Assembly: GCA_932521035.1 (NCBI GenBank)
Contig: OW051492.1
Location: forward strand, 5,208,001 to 5,272,000
Source of the DNA: Oscheius dolichura
Lineage: Eukaryota > Nematoda > Chromadorea > Rhabditida > Rhabditidae
Direction of reading: 5' to 3'
DNA length: 64,000 nucleotides
Below the pieces are notes generated by a model that did no database searches, was not told the DNA's origin, and was given only the letters and a program-made list of their open reading frames with translations. Every line of letters starts with the position of its first letter. The first letter of the stretch is position 1. The translations under genes and the position numbers were made by a program. Shown one piece after another: positions 36,982 to 47,498 of the stretch.

Positions 36982-38103
36982 CGGGCCGACAAGTTTGGAT
37001 TGTCTGCCGCTCCCGGGCCGAGAGAAGGGCCGCCAAGATATTCAGAAATGCATAAGGAATGCTTGTTTGCGACGGACGGCCGCGCATAACCAAACCTCGA
37101 CAAACTTTGCCCAAAACTCATTTTATCCGCCTATTATTGGCCGCGGCCATAAAAACATCCGGGGACTACAGTGAGTTCCTGAAAAAGACGGCGCTAATCC
37201 AATCGGGGCTCTGCCCGTATGGATTGATTCAATTTGGCTGGCTCAAGAGTGACGGCGTTGAGCTCAGCCAGCACAGAACTCGCGATAATCTCATCGACAT
37301 ATCCCCTCAGGCGAGGGCCGCGAAAATTTCGGCACGAAATCCAATTTTTGGGGGTGCTTGTTATGTGTTGTGTGTGAGTCGTCGGCTTTGCGGCTTATGC
37401 CTTCATTTGGAGACGGCTCCCTTTTTGAGGCGAGGTGCTCATTTGAACTCGGAGGAGTGGATATTCAGGACAAAGGGTCCTTGTTTCCAACAGAACGGGT
37501 GCCGAGCATCGCCGACCGTGTGCCCTAATTGGGCCCCTGTCCCCCTCCCCCACGTAGGGTCTGGCCATTTGTGTCCGTGGCTCTGATGGATGTCTCCTCC
37601 CTCTCCTCCTATTAATCCGCCTTACTCACACCGCCCTAAGGTGTTTTCTCTTTGCAAATCTAAACGAATTTGTCCCTCCCCCGCGAGATCGGGCTTTCTG
37701 AATCCTCTTCCCCTCGCCGACCACTCCAATTCCCCTCACACCCACAACCTCTCGACTCCGCGCCACTCAGATCTCCCGGACAACTGTCTTTCCTACTTTT
37801 GGCTACTAGAGGGTGGACGGGGGGATGTTCTTTTGTCGCGTAACTCCTGCTCCTTGGGGACACTGGCAGACGGCCGAGTTCCTGGCTCGCCCTTCATTTA
37901 CTCATAATCCTTTTTTCCGTCGGAGATCTTTTGGGCCCGGGTATCGGGTTGCCCTGCCTTGTAAACCTGCTCTTACACCTTGTGTGAGTGTTGAATTCCA
38001 TGCGTCTCTCGTTTTTGCCCCGGAGTGAGCCTCGTTTTCAGCTCAAGTTAGGCCCAAGTGAGGCTGAGAGTACGGCGCAGCGCCGTCTCAGGCGCCAGTC
38101 GCC
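36982..38103. other. divergent spacer between the kinase and the mGluR 5' fragment
   Basis: About 1.1 kb upstream of the kinase on one side and of the (here truncated) mGluR first exon on the other. Short ORFs show no domain. It is repeated exactly at +2171 and probably carries promoters of both genes. Confidence 0.4.
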
Positions 38104-39060
38104 ATGCTGTACAGCCACGTGACCCTGCTGATGCTGAGGGTCGTCGACGTGGTCGCCAAGACGACGGTGCAGCAGTCGGCCCGAATGCTGGTGGCCGAGA
38201 TTCCCGGAGAGATTCAGGTCCGTCGGTACTACTAATCTCGGCCAGAAGAGCCACATCCGGCTGACCCCGCCAGCTCATCAGCGCCTCGGATCCCGACGAT
38301 TCGAGGCCAATTAGGGATCGCCATTCCCCAGGGAACGTTCCAATGAAAATGCCCCAATGAAAACCGTTATCTCTGACAAAGAATCGCAGTCTCATTTCAC
38401 GTCTTTTCGATCCGGGTACCTTTGCGGGGGAGTGGGAAGCCGGCCAGCAGGTGTTCGACCAGCCAACCAGTTACAGATCGGAGCCCTCTTCCCCCTGCAC
38501 CGACAGATAGCCGGCTCCGAGAGCTGTGGCCAGATCTGGGAACAGTACGGCATCCAGAGGACGGAGATCGCCCTGCAGACGGTCCGTGAGATGAACCAGG
38601 AGCTCCCCTTCCGGCTGGGTATTTCTGTCAGGTGAGCTGTCCTCCTCCTTCCCGTCTATTCATTTCTCAGAGATTCCTGTTGGACAGAACGGATAGCCAT
38701 GGAGCAGACAATAGCCTTCCTGAGGGAGGGGGTCGCCCAGTGCTCTTGTTGCCAGACGCCCGGCTGCAACAAGAAGTCTGTCCCCGTGGTGGCCATCGTC
38801 GGCCCGGGCAAGAGCTCCTCCACGATCGCTGTCCAGAACCTCCTCCAGGTATCCTCCTCCATCCTTCTTCTTGAATATTCCCGCAGGTCTTCCGTATCCC
38901 CCAAATCGGCTACTCCTCCACCACCCCCGACTTGTCGGACAAGGAACAGTTCGGCTACTTCCTACGGGTGGTCCCCTCCGACAACTGGCAGGCCACGGCC
39001 ATTGCCCGTCTCCTCAACCACTACAACTGGACATACATTGCCGTCCTCTACTCGGCCGGG
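38104..39060 (+). pseudogene. 5' fragment of the mGluR gene (duplicate copy, truncated)
   Basis: An exact copy of the first exons of the downstream mGluR gene: ATG at 38104, IGALFPLHR exon, DSCWTERIAMEQ exon and SSTTPDLSDKEQ exon. It breaks off inside NWTYIAVLYSAG at 39060, where unit 2 begins. Reading continues in frame into antisense kinase sequence for about 94 codons to a TGA at 39343-39345. This could encode a truncated chimeric ectodomain lobe without membrane helices. It has the same upstream region as the intact gene, so it may be transcribed. Confidence 0.8.
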
Positions 39061-39152
39061 GTCAACTTCTCGGGCGAGGCCCGCGGCATTTCGGAAACTG
39101 CCGCCGTGGTGGCAGACAGTGATAAGAATGAGCCAGCCAGAGGATTACCCAT
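39048..39152 (-). pseudogene. 5' fragment of the SH2 kinase gene (duplicate copy, truncated)
   Basis: Duplicate of the kinase N-terminus (MGNPL...SPEKLTPAE, 34 codons). The repeat junction brings in TAG immediately after LTPAE at 39048-39050. No SH2 or kinase domain follows, so it is non-functional as a kinase. Confidence 0.85.
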
Positions 39153-41231
39153 CGGGCCGACAAGTTTGGATTGTCTGCCGCTCCCGGGCCGAGAGAAGGG
39201 CCGCCAAGATATTCAGAAATGCATAAGGAATGCTTGTTTGCGACGGACGGCCGCGCATAACCAAACCTCGACAAACTTTGCCCAAAACTCATTTTATCCG
39301 CCTATTATTGGCCGCGGCCATAAAAACATCCGGGGACTACAGTGAGTTCCTGAAAAAGACGGCGCTAATCCAATCGGGGCTCTGCCCGTATGGATTGATT
39401 CAATTTGGCTGGCTCAAGAGTGACGGCGTTGAGCTCAGCCAGCACAGAACTCGCGATAATCTCATCGACATATCCCCTCAGGCGAGGGCCGCGAAAATTT
39501 CGGCACGAAATCCAATTTTTGGGGGTGCTTGTTATGTGTTGTGTGTGAGTCGTCGGCTTTGCGGCTTATGCCTTCATTTGGAGACGGCTCCCTTTTTGAG
39601 GCGAGGTGCTCATTTGAACTCGGAGGAGTGGATATTCAGGACAAAGGGTCCTTGTTTCCAACAGAACGGGTGCCGAGCATCGCCGACCGTGTGCCCTAAT
39701 TGGGCCCCTGTCCCCCTCCCCCACGTAGGGTCTGGCCATTTGTGTCCGTGGCTCTGATGGATGTCTCCTCCCTCTCCTCCTATTAATCCGCCTTACTCAC
39801 ACCGCCCTAAGGTGTTTTCTCTTTGCAAATCTAAACGAATTTGTCCCTCCCCCGCGAGATCGGGCTTTCTGAATCCTCTTCCCCTCGCCGACCACTCCAA
39901 TTCCCCTCACACCCACAACCTCTCGACTCCGCGCCACTCAGATCTCCCGGACAACTGTCTTTCCTACTTTTGGCTACTAGAGGGTGGACGGGGGGATGTT
40001 CTTTTGTCGCGTAACTCCTGCTCCTTGGGGACACTGGCAGACGGCCGAGTTCCTGGCTCGCCCTTCATTTACTCATAATCCTTTTTTCCGTCGGAGATCT
40101 TTTGGGCCCGGGTATCGGGTTGCCCTGCCTTGTAAACCTGCTCTTACACCTTGTGTGAGTGTTGAATTCCATGCGTCTCTCGTTTTTGCCCCGGAGTGAG
40201 CCTCGTTTTCAGCTCAAGTTAGGCCCAAGTGAGGCTGAGAGTACGGCGCAGCGCCGTCTCAGGCGCCAGTCGCCATGCTGTACAGCCACGTGACCCTGCT
40301 GATGCTGAGGGTCGTCGACGTGGTCGCCAAGACGACGGTGCAGCAGTCGGCCCGAATGCTGGTGGCCGAGATTCCCGGAGAGATTCAGGTCCGTCGGTAC
40401 TACTAATCTCGGCCAGAAGAGCCACATCCGGCTGACCCCGCCAGCTCATCAGCGCCTCGGATCCCGACGATTCGAGGCCAATTAGGGATCGCCATTCCCC
40501 AGGGAACGTTCCAATGAAAATGCCCCAATGAAAACCGTTATCTCTGACAAAGAATCGCAGTCTCATTTCACGTCTTTTCGATCCGGGTACCTTTGCGGGG
40601 GAGTGGGAAGCCGGCCAGCAGGTGTTCGACCAGCCAACCAGTTACAGATCGGAGCCCTCTTCCCCCTGCACCGACAGATAGCCGGCTCCGAGAGCTGTGG
40701 CCAGATCTGGGAACAGTACGGCATCCAGAGGACGGAGATCGCCCTGCAGACGGTCCGTGAGATGAACCAGGAGCTCCCCTTCCGGCTGGGTATTTCTGTC
40801 AGGTGAGCTGTCCTCCTCCTTCCCGTCTATTCATTTCTCAGAGATTCCTGTTGGACAGAACGGATAGCCATGGAGCAGACAATAGCCTTCCTGAGGGAGG
40901 GGGTCGCCCAGTGCTCTTGTTGCCAGACGCCCGGCTGCAACAAGAAGTCTGTCCCCGTGGTGGCCATCGTCGGCCCGGGCAAGAGCTCCTCCACGATCGC
41001 TGTCCAGAACCTCCTCCAGGTATCCTCCTCCATCCTTCTTCTTGAATATTCCCGCAGGTCTTCCGTATCCCCCAAATCGGCTACTCCTCCACCACCCCCG
41101 ACTTGTCGGACAAGGAACAGTTCGGCTACTTCCTACGGGTGGTCCCCTCCGACAACTGGCAGGCCACGGCCATTGCCCGTCTCCTCAACCACTACAACTG
41201 GACATACATTGCCGTCCTCTACTCGGCCGGG
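39061..41231. repeat. tandem duplication, unit 2 (2171 bp)
   Basis: Second unit of the direct repeat, flanked by ctcggccggg at 39051-39060 and ending in the same 10-mer at 41222-41231. The sequence then continues into the rest of the intact mGluR exon (GNYGEKGFES). It has a dead kinase fragment on its left and the true start of mGluR on its right. Confidence 0.95.
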
Positions 41232-44200
41232 AACTACGGGGAGAAGGGCTTCGAGTCGCTGGAGAAGATTCTGGGACAACCCGAGTCCGACGTCTGTGTG
41301 GCGTATTCGGAGAAGATCAAGAGTTTGGCCGGAGCGGCAGAATACCAACAGGTGGGCAGTGGCATATATTTTACACGGACACCTTCAGGTTCTGCGCAAC
41401 CTGGACTCGCAGAAGGCCCGGCCCCAGGTCGTCGTCTGCTTCTGTGAAGGACAGACCATTCGCAATTTCTTCCAAGCCCAGAAAGAGATGAAAAGGAACA
41501 GCTCTTTGTTCAGGAGTTTTCAGTGGATCGGATCCGACGGATGGGCAGACAGGAACGATGTGGTGGAAGGACTGGAGGAGGAGGCCGAGGGGGCATTCAG
41601 TATCAGGATACATTCGCCCAAGGTGGACTCCTTCCGCCAGTACTACACCGCCCTCAACCCCGAGAACAACACTGTCAATCCGTGGTTTCGAGAGTTCTGG
41701 CAACATAAGGTAGTCCCATTCTCACACTTGGATGAGCCTGTTCCAGTTCGGGTGTCAGTTTGCCGTGTCCAAAGAGGACAAGAACAACGAGAACATCCGG
41801 ATCTGCACGGGGAACGAGGACATGTCCTCCGACTATAAGGAGGACCCCAAGCTGTCCCAGGTCATCAACTCCATCCGCACCGTGGCACTCGGACTGAAGG
41901 CCATGTACCAGGACAGATGCCGGTAAGTCAGCCAATGGAAGAAGTAGAAGTTATCCAGGGACAACTCCACCCTGTGCACTGAGATGCTCTCCCGGAACGG
42001 GACTCTCCTCTACCAGTACCTGTTGAATGTGACCTACGAGGACCAGTTCAACCAGCCCATCTACTTCGACAGCAACGGGGATCCCCCTGCATGGTATGTA
42101 CCCATCCTCCCCCTCTCCACCTCTTTCCAGGTATGATATCCTCAACTACATTGGACGGAAGAACCGGGAGAATCCTTACGCAGAAGTGGGCAGTTTTCAA
42201 TCAAAGAACGTCTTCGGAATGGAGGAACTCAACGTGACCGCGAACAGGTGAGCCCGTCTCCCTTCTCCCCCATCCTCCCTAGGAATATAATGTTCTACGA
42301 CAAGTCCAACGAACTGCCCGAGAGCGTCTGTAGCCGCCCATGTGCTCCTGGCCAAAGGGTAAGTCTCCTCCCCCTGTCCTCATGGCCGTCTAATTTAGCA
42401 AAGAGAGACGATAGCGTGTTGTTGGATCTGCGACGACTGCGACAAGAACCAAATCGTCAACCACACGATGAACCAGTGTGTGAACTGCACCATCGGGATG
42501 TGGCCCGACGCGACCCGGACAACGTGTCTGATGCTGCCCAGGGAGACGCTCTCTTGGACCTCTTTCGGACCTCTCCTGGCCCTTGTCCTGGCCGTCCTCG
42601 GTATCGCCACCACCCTGATGACCGTGGCCATCTTCCTCAAGTACAATTCCACCCCGGTCGTCAAGAGCACCACGAGGGAGCTGTCCTATATCATCCTCTC
42701 CGGTCTGATCATCTGCTATGCCGTCACCTTCGCCATTCTGGCCACTCCAACGGCCACTACTTGCTTCCTCACCAGGTCTCCCCCGTCGTGTCCCCCCACA
42801 ACCTATCTGTTCAGAGTCCTCCCCCCGATCGCCTTCTCCATCGTCTACTCCGCCCTGCTCACTAAAACCAACCGGATAGCCAGGATTCTGGCCGGCAGTA
42901 AGAAGAGGATCCTGACCAAGAAGCCGCGCTTCTTGTCGACCTTCTCCCAGGTGTGACTCTTTCTCTCATAAAAATTACCAAGCGATAGGTGGTGATAACT
43001 TGGATCCTCGTCGGTATCCAGTGCGTCATCGTGGCCGTGGGGATCATCAACGAGTGGCCGACGTCCACGTTCTCGGAGGGGTTCCTCCCCGCCCGGTGAG
43101 TCCTCCTCCCCTTCCCCAGACTGTCCTCCCAGAGTGGTCTTGGTCTGCCGGAACCCGTCCAGCGCGGTGCTGTGGCCCTTTATCTGGAACCTGCTTCTGA
43201 TCACCGCGTGCACGGCCTACGCCGTCAAGACGAGGAATCTCCCGGAGAATTTCAACGAGGCTAAGTTTATCGGCTTCACCATGTACGGGCCTCTCTATTT
43301 TCTCTTTAAAATGGTCTTCAGGTACTGTACCCTGGTGGTGTGGGTCGCGTTTCTGGTGCTTTTCGCGGGTACGTCGAACAAGGCGCTGACCATGTCGTTG
43401 TCTTTCTCCCTCAGTGCCTCCATAGCCCTAATTCTTCTCTTCTTCCCTAAACTTTTTATAATTATCCTCCATCCGGAAAAGAATGTTCGAGCCAGCTACA
43501 CGACCACCAAGTTGATACGGTATGGCCCCTCCCGGCTCGTGTCCACCCCGTTCAGATGTCACTTCGGCAATTCCCAGGCAGCCTACGAGAGTACCAAGCA
43601 GCACCTCTCCTCGAAGACGACGAGGACGTCGATGCAGTCGGAAAGCGTCCGGTGGGTTGTCTTCCCTTTAAAAGGCCGTGGTTCATCAGCACGGCTTTCC
43701 TCGTGTGCCCCGTCTTTCATTCATTTAGTTTGCACAGGGCCTCCTCCTCCAAGTCGTCTTCCCTCGGCGGCGGAGGTGTCACCCGGACGGCGTCTGTTCA
43801 CGTGCCCGCCGTCCCCCACCAGAAGGTGTCCCACACGGACTCGTCCACACAGACGGATCTGCCGAGTGGGGGAAGTCGCTTCTCGAGAAGTTTCTCCATT
43901 GTTGGACGGAAGAAACAGCCGGCCCTGGACGAAGACGTGGCACAGCTCGTGGAGGCGTGTAGGAGATATCAGGTAAGAGGCAGCCGACTGGCAAAAAAGA
44001 CGGGGCTCAGGATGAGAAAATGATGGGCTCGTCGGCGAATCTGCTGTTAGAGGAGGAAACCGAAGACCAGGTAGGGAATATGTTGGCCGACACCATCGAG
44101 CGCGGTGTCCGCACGGCCCTGGCCATTCCCATCCGGCCCGTGGCCCCTCGTCCGCCACTCGTGGATGCCCCCGCTGCCGACGGATTCGAGGAGGTGAGTG

Positions 44201-44338
44201 TCTAGTGTCGTTTCGAATGGAATCCCTGTCTCGCCTTCCTTTCAGGACTCTTCGTTCTCCTCCGAATTCCGTAATGCTTTTGCTTCCTCGTTTCTCCTCA
44301 TTTTCCTTTGCTTCTTCTCAGTTGCTTCTTTTTTCTAG
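40275..44338 (+). CDS. metabotropic glutamate receptor (class C GPCR)
   Basis: A multi-exon gene. Exon 1 ends AEIPGEIQ at 40388. Exon 2 begins IGALFPLH after a roughly 260-nt intron, reproducing the conserved family start of the Venus-flytrap domain. Glutamate-binding landmarks are present: YSSTTPDLSD, NWTYIAVLY, WIGSDGWADR, PKLSQVINSI. The cysteine-rich domain (CCWICDDCDKNQIVN) is followed by seven TMs (starting SFGPLLALVLAVLG). The region includes FLSTFSQVVITWILV and ends PKLFIIILHPEKNVRASYTTTKLI. The tail is Ser/Thr-rich. These receptors couple glutamate to G proteins at synapses. No clear signal peptide is encoded by exon 1, so an upstream exon may exist (an acceptor ctcag lies 12 nt before ATG). 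The C-terminus may end at 44338 or, with the alternative acceptor ttttttctag, near 44390. Confidence 0.95.
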
Positions 44339-44761
44339 CGGGCAGGGTCGGGCCAGAGCTGATACTGACCGTTGGTTTCAGCCGATAGCGATACCAGGCG
44401 CTTGGAACGGACCGTGGCACCGGCATTTTTTGATGAAATGGCAAAAGATAAAGCCACCGAGCAAAATAGCACGGAAGGGAACGATCGAAGCCGGTACTGG
44501 TTACCGCTCCCCGTTCAATTGTGATCGATTCTAATATTTCAAAAGTCTAAAACAGTAGTTACCCTTGATTTTAAAAGAAAAGTTAGCATCTGTTCACCCG
44601 GCTCTCTTGGCCCCGGCCTCCAAAATTTATACCGCGCTTTTTCATCGAAAACCTTATCGAAGGGGCGGAGTCTGAGCTCAGTTTCAGCTGATTTTATTTC
44701 AGTTACTGCGGAGTCGAGGTGTCCAGCCACTACAGTTCACCCAGGCCACTCCGCTTTGACC
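44339..44761. other. spacer between mGluR and Maf
   Basis: About 420 bp. The first half is GC-balanced without a recognised gene. The second half holds the Maf 5' region with acceptor-like tttatttcag and ccactacag upstream of its ATG. No RNA gene could be assigned. Confidence 0.4.
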
Positions 44762-45320
44762 ATGTCCCACCCCGACCTTCCCTACGATACCTACGTGACC
44801 ATGAGCCCCCTGGCCCTCTGCTCATCCAGTTCCACGTCTCCTGCCTCGACCGTCTCCTGCCCCCGAACGGATCTTTCAGATGAGGAGCTGGCACAGATAT
44901 CCGTTCGCCAGCTCAATCAACGTCTTCAAGTGAGACCTCCCTGGTCCCCGGAAATAATTGTGGTTTTAGGGTCAAGATAAGCGAGTAATCACGATCCTCA
45001 AGCAGAAGAGAAGAACTCTCAAGAACCGAGGATATGCCCTGAACTGCAGGGTGAGGAGACAGCACACCCAGATGCAACTCGAGGCAGACAATAACATGCT
45101 CAGAGATCATGTAAGTGAGCCAAGTGGAGATTCTATATGGAATTAGATCCGATACCTGCGGCAAACGCTGCAAGATGTTCAAAATCGCCTTCAATTGTAT
45201 GAGCCTTCTTTTCATCCTTTCGATATCTACCAGACGCAACCTCAGCAGCAGACAGTCAGTGTTGTACAGCAAAATCCTTTCTCTAATCCCCTCCCCGAAA
45301 TAAGTAAAATATCCGCATGA
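44762..45320 (+). CDS. Maf-family bZIP transcription factor (small-Maf-like)
   Basis: Three exons (44762-44929, 44970-45110, 45147-45320) encode 160 aa. Exon 1 is Ser/Thr/Pro-rich, then the Maf extended homology region (LSDEELAQISVRQLNQRLQG) crosses the first 40-nt intron. The basic region QKRRTLKNRGYALNCRVRRQ carries the Maf-specific Tyr and Cys. A leucine zipper follows (ADNNMLRDH then IRYLRQTLQDVQNRLQL across the 36-nt intron 45111-45146), then a short Gln-rich tail. There is no long activation domain, so it resembles small Mafs, which dimerise with CNC factors at MARE/antioxidant elements. An alternative 31-nt intron after 45303 would extend the tail. AATAAA lies at 45424-45429. Exon 1 is GC-rich and exon 3 AT-rich. 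Confidence 0.92.
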
Positions 45321-45741
45321 TCTTCACATTGTAGCCATTCCCATCAGACAAACCGGTACTTCTTACATATTTCGTGTTACTGCCAGTCATCCCTCTTTCC
45401 GAGTATGTTTCTGGTATAAATACAATAAAGCATAGTATGTTCTATTCGGAGGAAAGCCGTTGCTATGCGTTTTGTAGAAGTGAAATAGCCATTATGTTAT
45501 CGAATGCGTGTGTCATCTGGAGACATTGTTTTCTTATCTTGCAAAAATGATAACTTGAAACGTTCCTTGAGCAGCCCGGTGCCTGGTACCTCCTGGCACT
45601 TCTATTTTATCTAATCTTATCGTCCTACGTAGTGGTTCAAGGTAAAAAAATTGGCAGCGGAAACTTTTTCAGTCCCCTAGAAGGATAAATTCAAATTACA
45701 GGGGGTCATCGACTAGTTTCATTTATATGGGAACCATACAA
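45321..45741. other. convergent 3' spacer Maf / COX19
   Basis: AT-rich 3' region with the Maf polyadenylation signal AATAAA at 45424-45429. Nothing else is recognisable. Confidence 0.4.
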
Positions 45742-46056
45742 CTACCGTATATGTTTCTGACCATCGCTGCTGCTATCATTATCATATCCAAGTTTGTTCC
45801 ATTCATCTTTATCCATCAATCCATGTTCCATTCGACACTCAAAGTACTTCTTAGCTTTCTCTCTGCATTCTGTATTTTGATGTTTCTGCTCATGCAGGCA
45901 GCACATGTATCTGAAATAAGGGTTACTTAAAACAGCTTAAAAAAATTACTTCAGCATTTCTAATTTGCATGTCCCTTCGTGATCCAACGGGAACGAGCCT
46001 TTGAGAGGCGCACTTACAGACTGAACTCTTATAAACGGCCCTGTTTGACCGGACAT
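45742..46056 (-). CDS. COX19: COX19, CX9C copper chaperone for cytochrome c oxidase assembly
   Basis: Two exons on the minus strand. Exon 1 starts at 46056 (MSGQTGPF... GSFPLDHEGTC). After a roughly 39-nt intron (gtaattttt...tatttcag), exon 2 continues YMCCLHEQKHQNTEC and ends at a TAG at 45742-45744. The protein is 91 aa; human COX19 is 90. Both CX9C motifs are intact (Cys30-Cys40 and Cys51-Cys61), followed by the family's CRMEHGLM and EWNKLGY. COX19 works in the mitochondrial intermembrane space in copper delivery to complex IV. It is the third gene of a minus-strand head-to-tail trio with two other very small genes. Confidence 0.95.
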
Positions 46057-46236
46057 CCAATAATAAGAAATACTGTTGGTTTCAAATTACGAAGGTAGCA
46101 GACGAATCTTTTCGTATTAGAGTCACAACATCATATATATTGAGGTTTTTAATAAAAGTGCAAGAACATTATAAATATCTTAGTCACATAACTAGCAAGA
46201 CTCTAAGACTGTCATCTACAACCTGTTATATTTTAC

Positions 46237-46454
46237 CTACTGAAAGGCAAAGCCTATGTAAACTATTAAAAAATGTAACATCAAATATCTTTACCAACTC
46301 TTTTTTGCTCATCAACGTATTTGTTCCAAGATTGAATCGGAATATCTGGGGCTGGCTTTTTCTGTTTATATGTTTCATAAACAGCATAACTGATGAGTGA
46401 TAGTATGCAACTGGTACCAAGGATCCACGCTTCTACTTGCGATTTAGAAACCAT
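46237..46454 (-). CDS. single-TM mini-protein (unknown), upstream of COX19
   Basis: ATG at 46454 directly follows gtttag|aa. The ORF begins MVSKSQVEAW, has one hydrophobic helix (about residues 10-26, ILGTSCILSLISYAVY), then a Lys/Pro-rich, Trp-containing segment (KQKKPAPDI, QSWNKYVDEQKR). With a 32-nt intron (gtaaaga...tttaatag) it ends at 46237 after about 61 aa; read through, it stops after about 57 aa. The layout resembles small inner-membrane assembly factors of mitochondria. It lies 53 bp after the CEBPZOS-like gene and 180 bp before COX19 on the same strand. The family is not recognised. Confidence 0.5.
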
Positions 46455-46507
46455 TTCTAAACAGGAAACAATGGAAAACGAGCAAATGTCTTACCTTTAT
46501 ACGATTG

Positions 46508-46823
46508 TTAGTCAGATTCTAGCAAAAAGTCTACGTTATCCAATTGCGACCACCTGCGGATATCGCTTATCTTCAGTCTTGTTCCCTAGAAATAGTTTGT
46601 GCAAAGAAAAGAAGTCAGTTACCACTAACTGTCCAAAACTAATTGAATCTTCAGCAAAATAATAGATATTGGCTAATGACGGATAGCTCTGGTACAAGAA
46701 TTTCCTAGACTTCTCACTTCGTCGCAGATAGGAAAAACCAGAAAATGCACTTCCAGCTAGGATCACTTCAAAGGCGATAATGCCATAAACACCTTTCTTG
46801 ATAACTGAAGCCAGATCTGTAAG
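46508..46823 (-). CDS. CEBPZOS-like small mitochondrial membrane protein (5' end unresolved)
   Basis: The minus-strand reading includes VIKKGVYGIIAFEVILAGSA, then SGFSYLRRSEKSRKFLYQSYP and IYYFAEDSISFG. The order (KK-KGV, a TM helix with an acidic residue, an R-S-R-YP-YY-S-G run) parallels CEBPZOS, a small single-TM mitochondrial protein. A roughly 40-nt intron (gtggtaac...tttctag) joins a final exon ending NVDFLLESD-stop at 46508. An in-frame stop lies just upstream of the first recognised exon, so the start codon must be on an upstream exon or the gene is 5'-incomplete; I could not place it. It faces CTF8 across a roughly 200-bp divergent spacer. Confidence 0.55.
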
Positions 46824-47027
46824 CTAACAACATAAGTAAATTTGAGTAGGCAAGCATAAGCAAAGGAGAAAAGAATCAGCTAAACAGAGCTCACGAAAAT
46901 AGTGGTTCACGGGCGGGAAAAATAAAATTATATATCACTATTAGGCTTTTTGTCAGTATCGCTCGTTTTCTTCTCTTAGCCGCTCACTAACTGTGTACAT
47001 ATAGAAACGAACTATTCTCGATTAGCA

Positions 47028-47456
47028 ATGCAAGTACATCTTGTAATAAATGAGTAAGTCGCAATAAAAGCTTAAACCATTTGTTTCAGAAACGGTCTAG
47101 AAGAATGGATGATGCTAGAACTGCAGGGAACCATCGAAGGAACTGAAATAGAAGGACAGTTGGTTGGTATGCACTTTTCCATTAATTTTTCGATGTATCC
47201 CCCTTTAGGTAATTTCGCCTGGCGTAAGGATAATAGTGAAGCAGTATTTTTAATTGGACATCACTTGCTCGAAGGAAAAGTTAGATTTATTTTGATGCGT
47301 ATCTATAAGGAAATTTAGTTGATAACATTGGATAAACCATTTTTAGTCACCCGCCCTTGTGACAACATCAGTGAGCGGAAAATGATTGTTGAAGGAGTTG
47401 TCACTAGGCGAATAGTTTTCAAAAGCAGGCCAAAACCCATCGTCGCAAAAGAATGA
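47028..47456 (+). CDS. CHTF8: CTF8, subunit of the alternative RFC complex (sister-chromatid cohesion)
   Basis: Four exons, each broken by a short intron, which is why no single long ORF shows. ATG at 47028 follows cgattag|ca. The product is 103 aa: MQVHLVINENGLEEWMMLEL..., GNFAWRKDNSEAVFLIGHHL, EGKLITLDKPF and the C-terminal FKSRPKPIVAKE, matching CTF8 motifs (EWxLMELQG, IGHHxLxGK, FKxRPKPI). Human CTF8 is about 121 aa. With DCC1 and CTF18 it forms the RFC-like loader that places PCNA for cohesion and replication-checkpoint signalling. It is convergent with PIG-U, and the stops are only 42 bp apart. Confidence 0.95.
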
Positions 47457-47498
47457 GAAGAAAATAAATTAATTTATTACGTTTATATGTTAGTACCA

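Larger units (their letters stand above)
36890..39060. repeat. tandem duplication, unit 1 (2171 bp)
   Basis: Unit 1 of a direct tandem repeat with offset exactly 2171. It contains the 5' end of the kinase gene (- strand), the kinase/mGluR intergenic region and the first exons of mGluR (+ strand). It is preceded by the 10-mer ctcggccggg at 36880-36889. The two units look identical wherever compared. Confidence 0.95.

Noticed and set aside
43721-44158. 145-aa minus-strand ORF opposite the mGluR tail
   Set aside because: Antisense of the Ser/Thr/Pro-rich receptor tail; no independent evidence.
44339-44540. Possible structured RNA or snRNA with an Sm-like attttttg
   Set aside because: No recognisable U1-U6, SL or 7SL sequence and no convincing paired stems; left as spacer.
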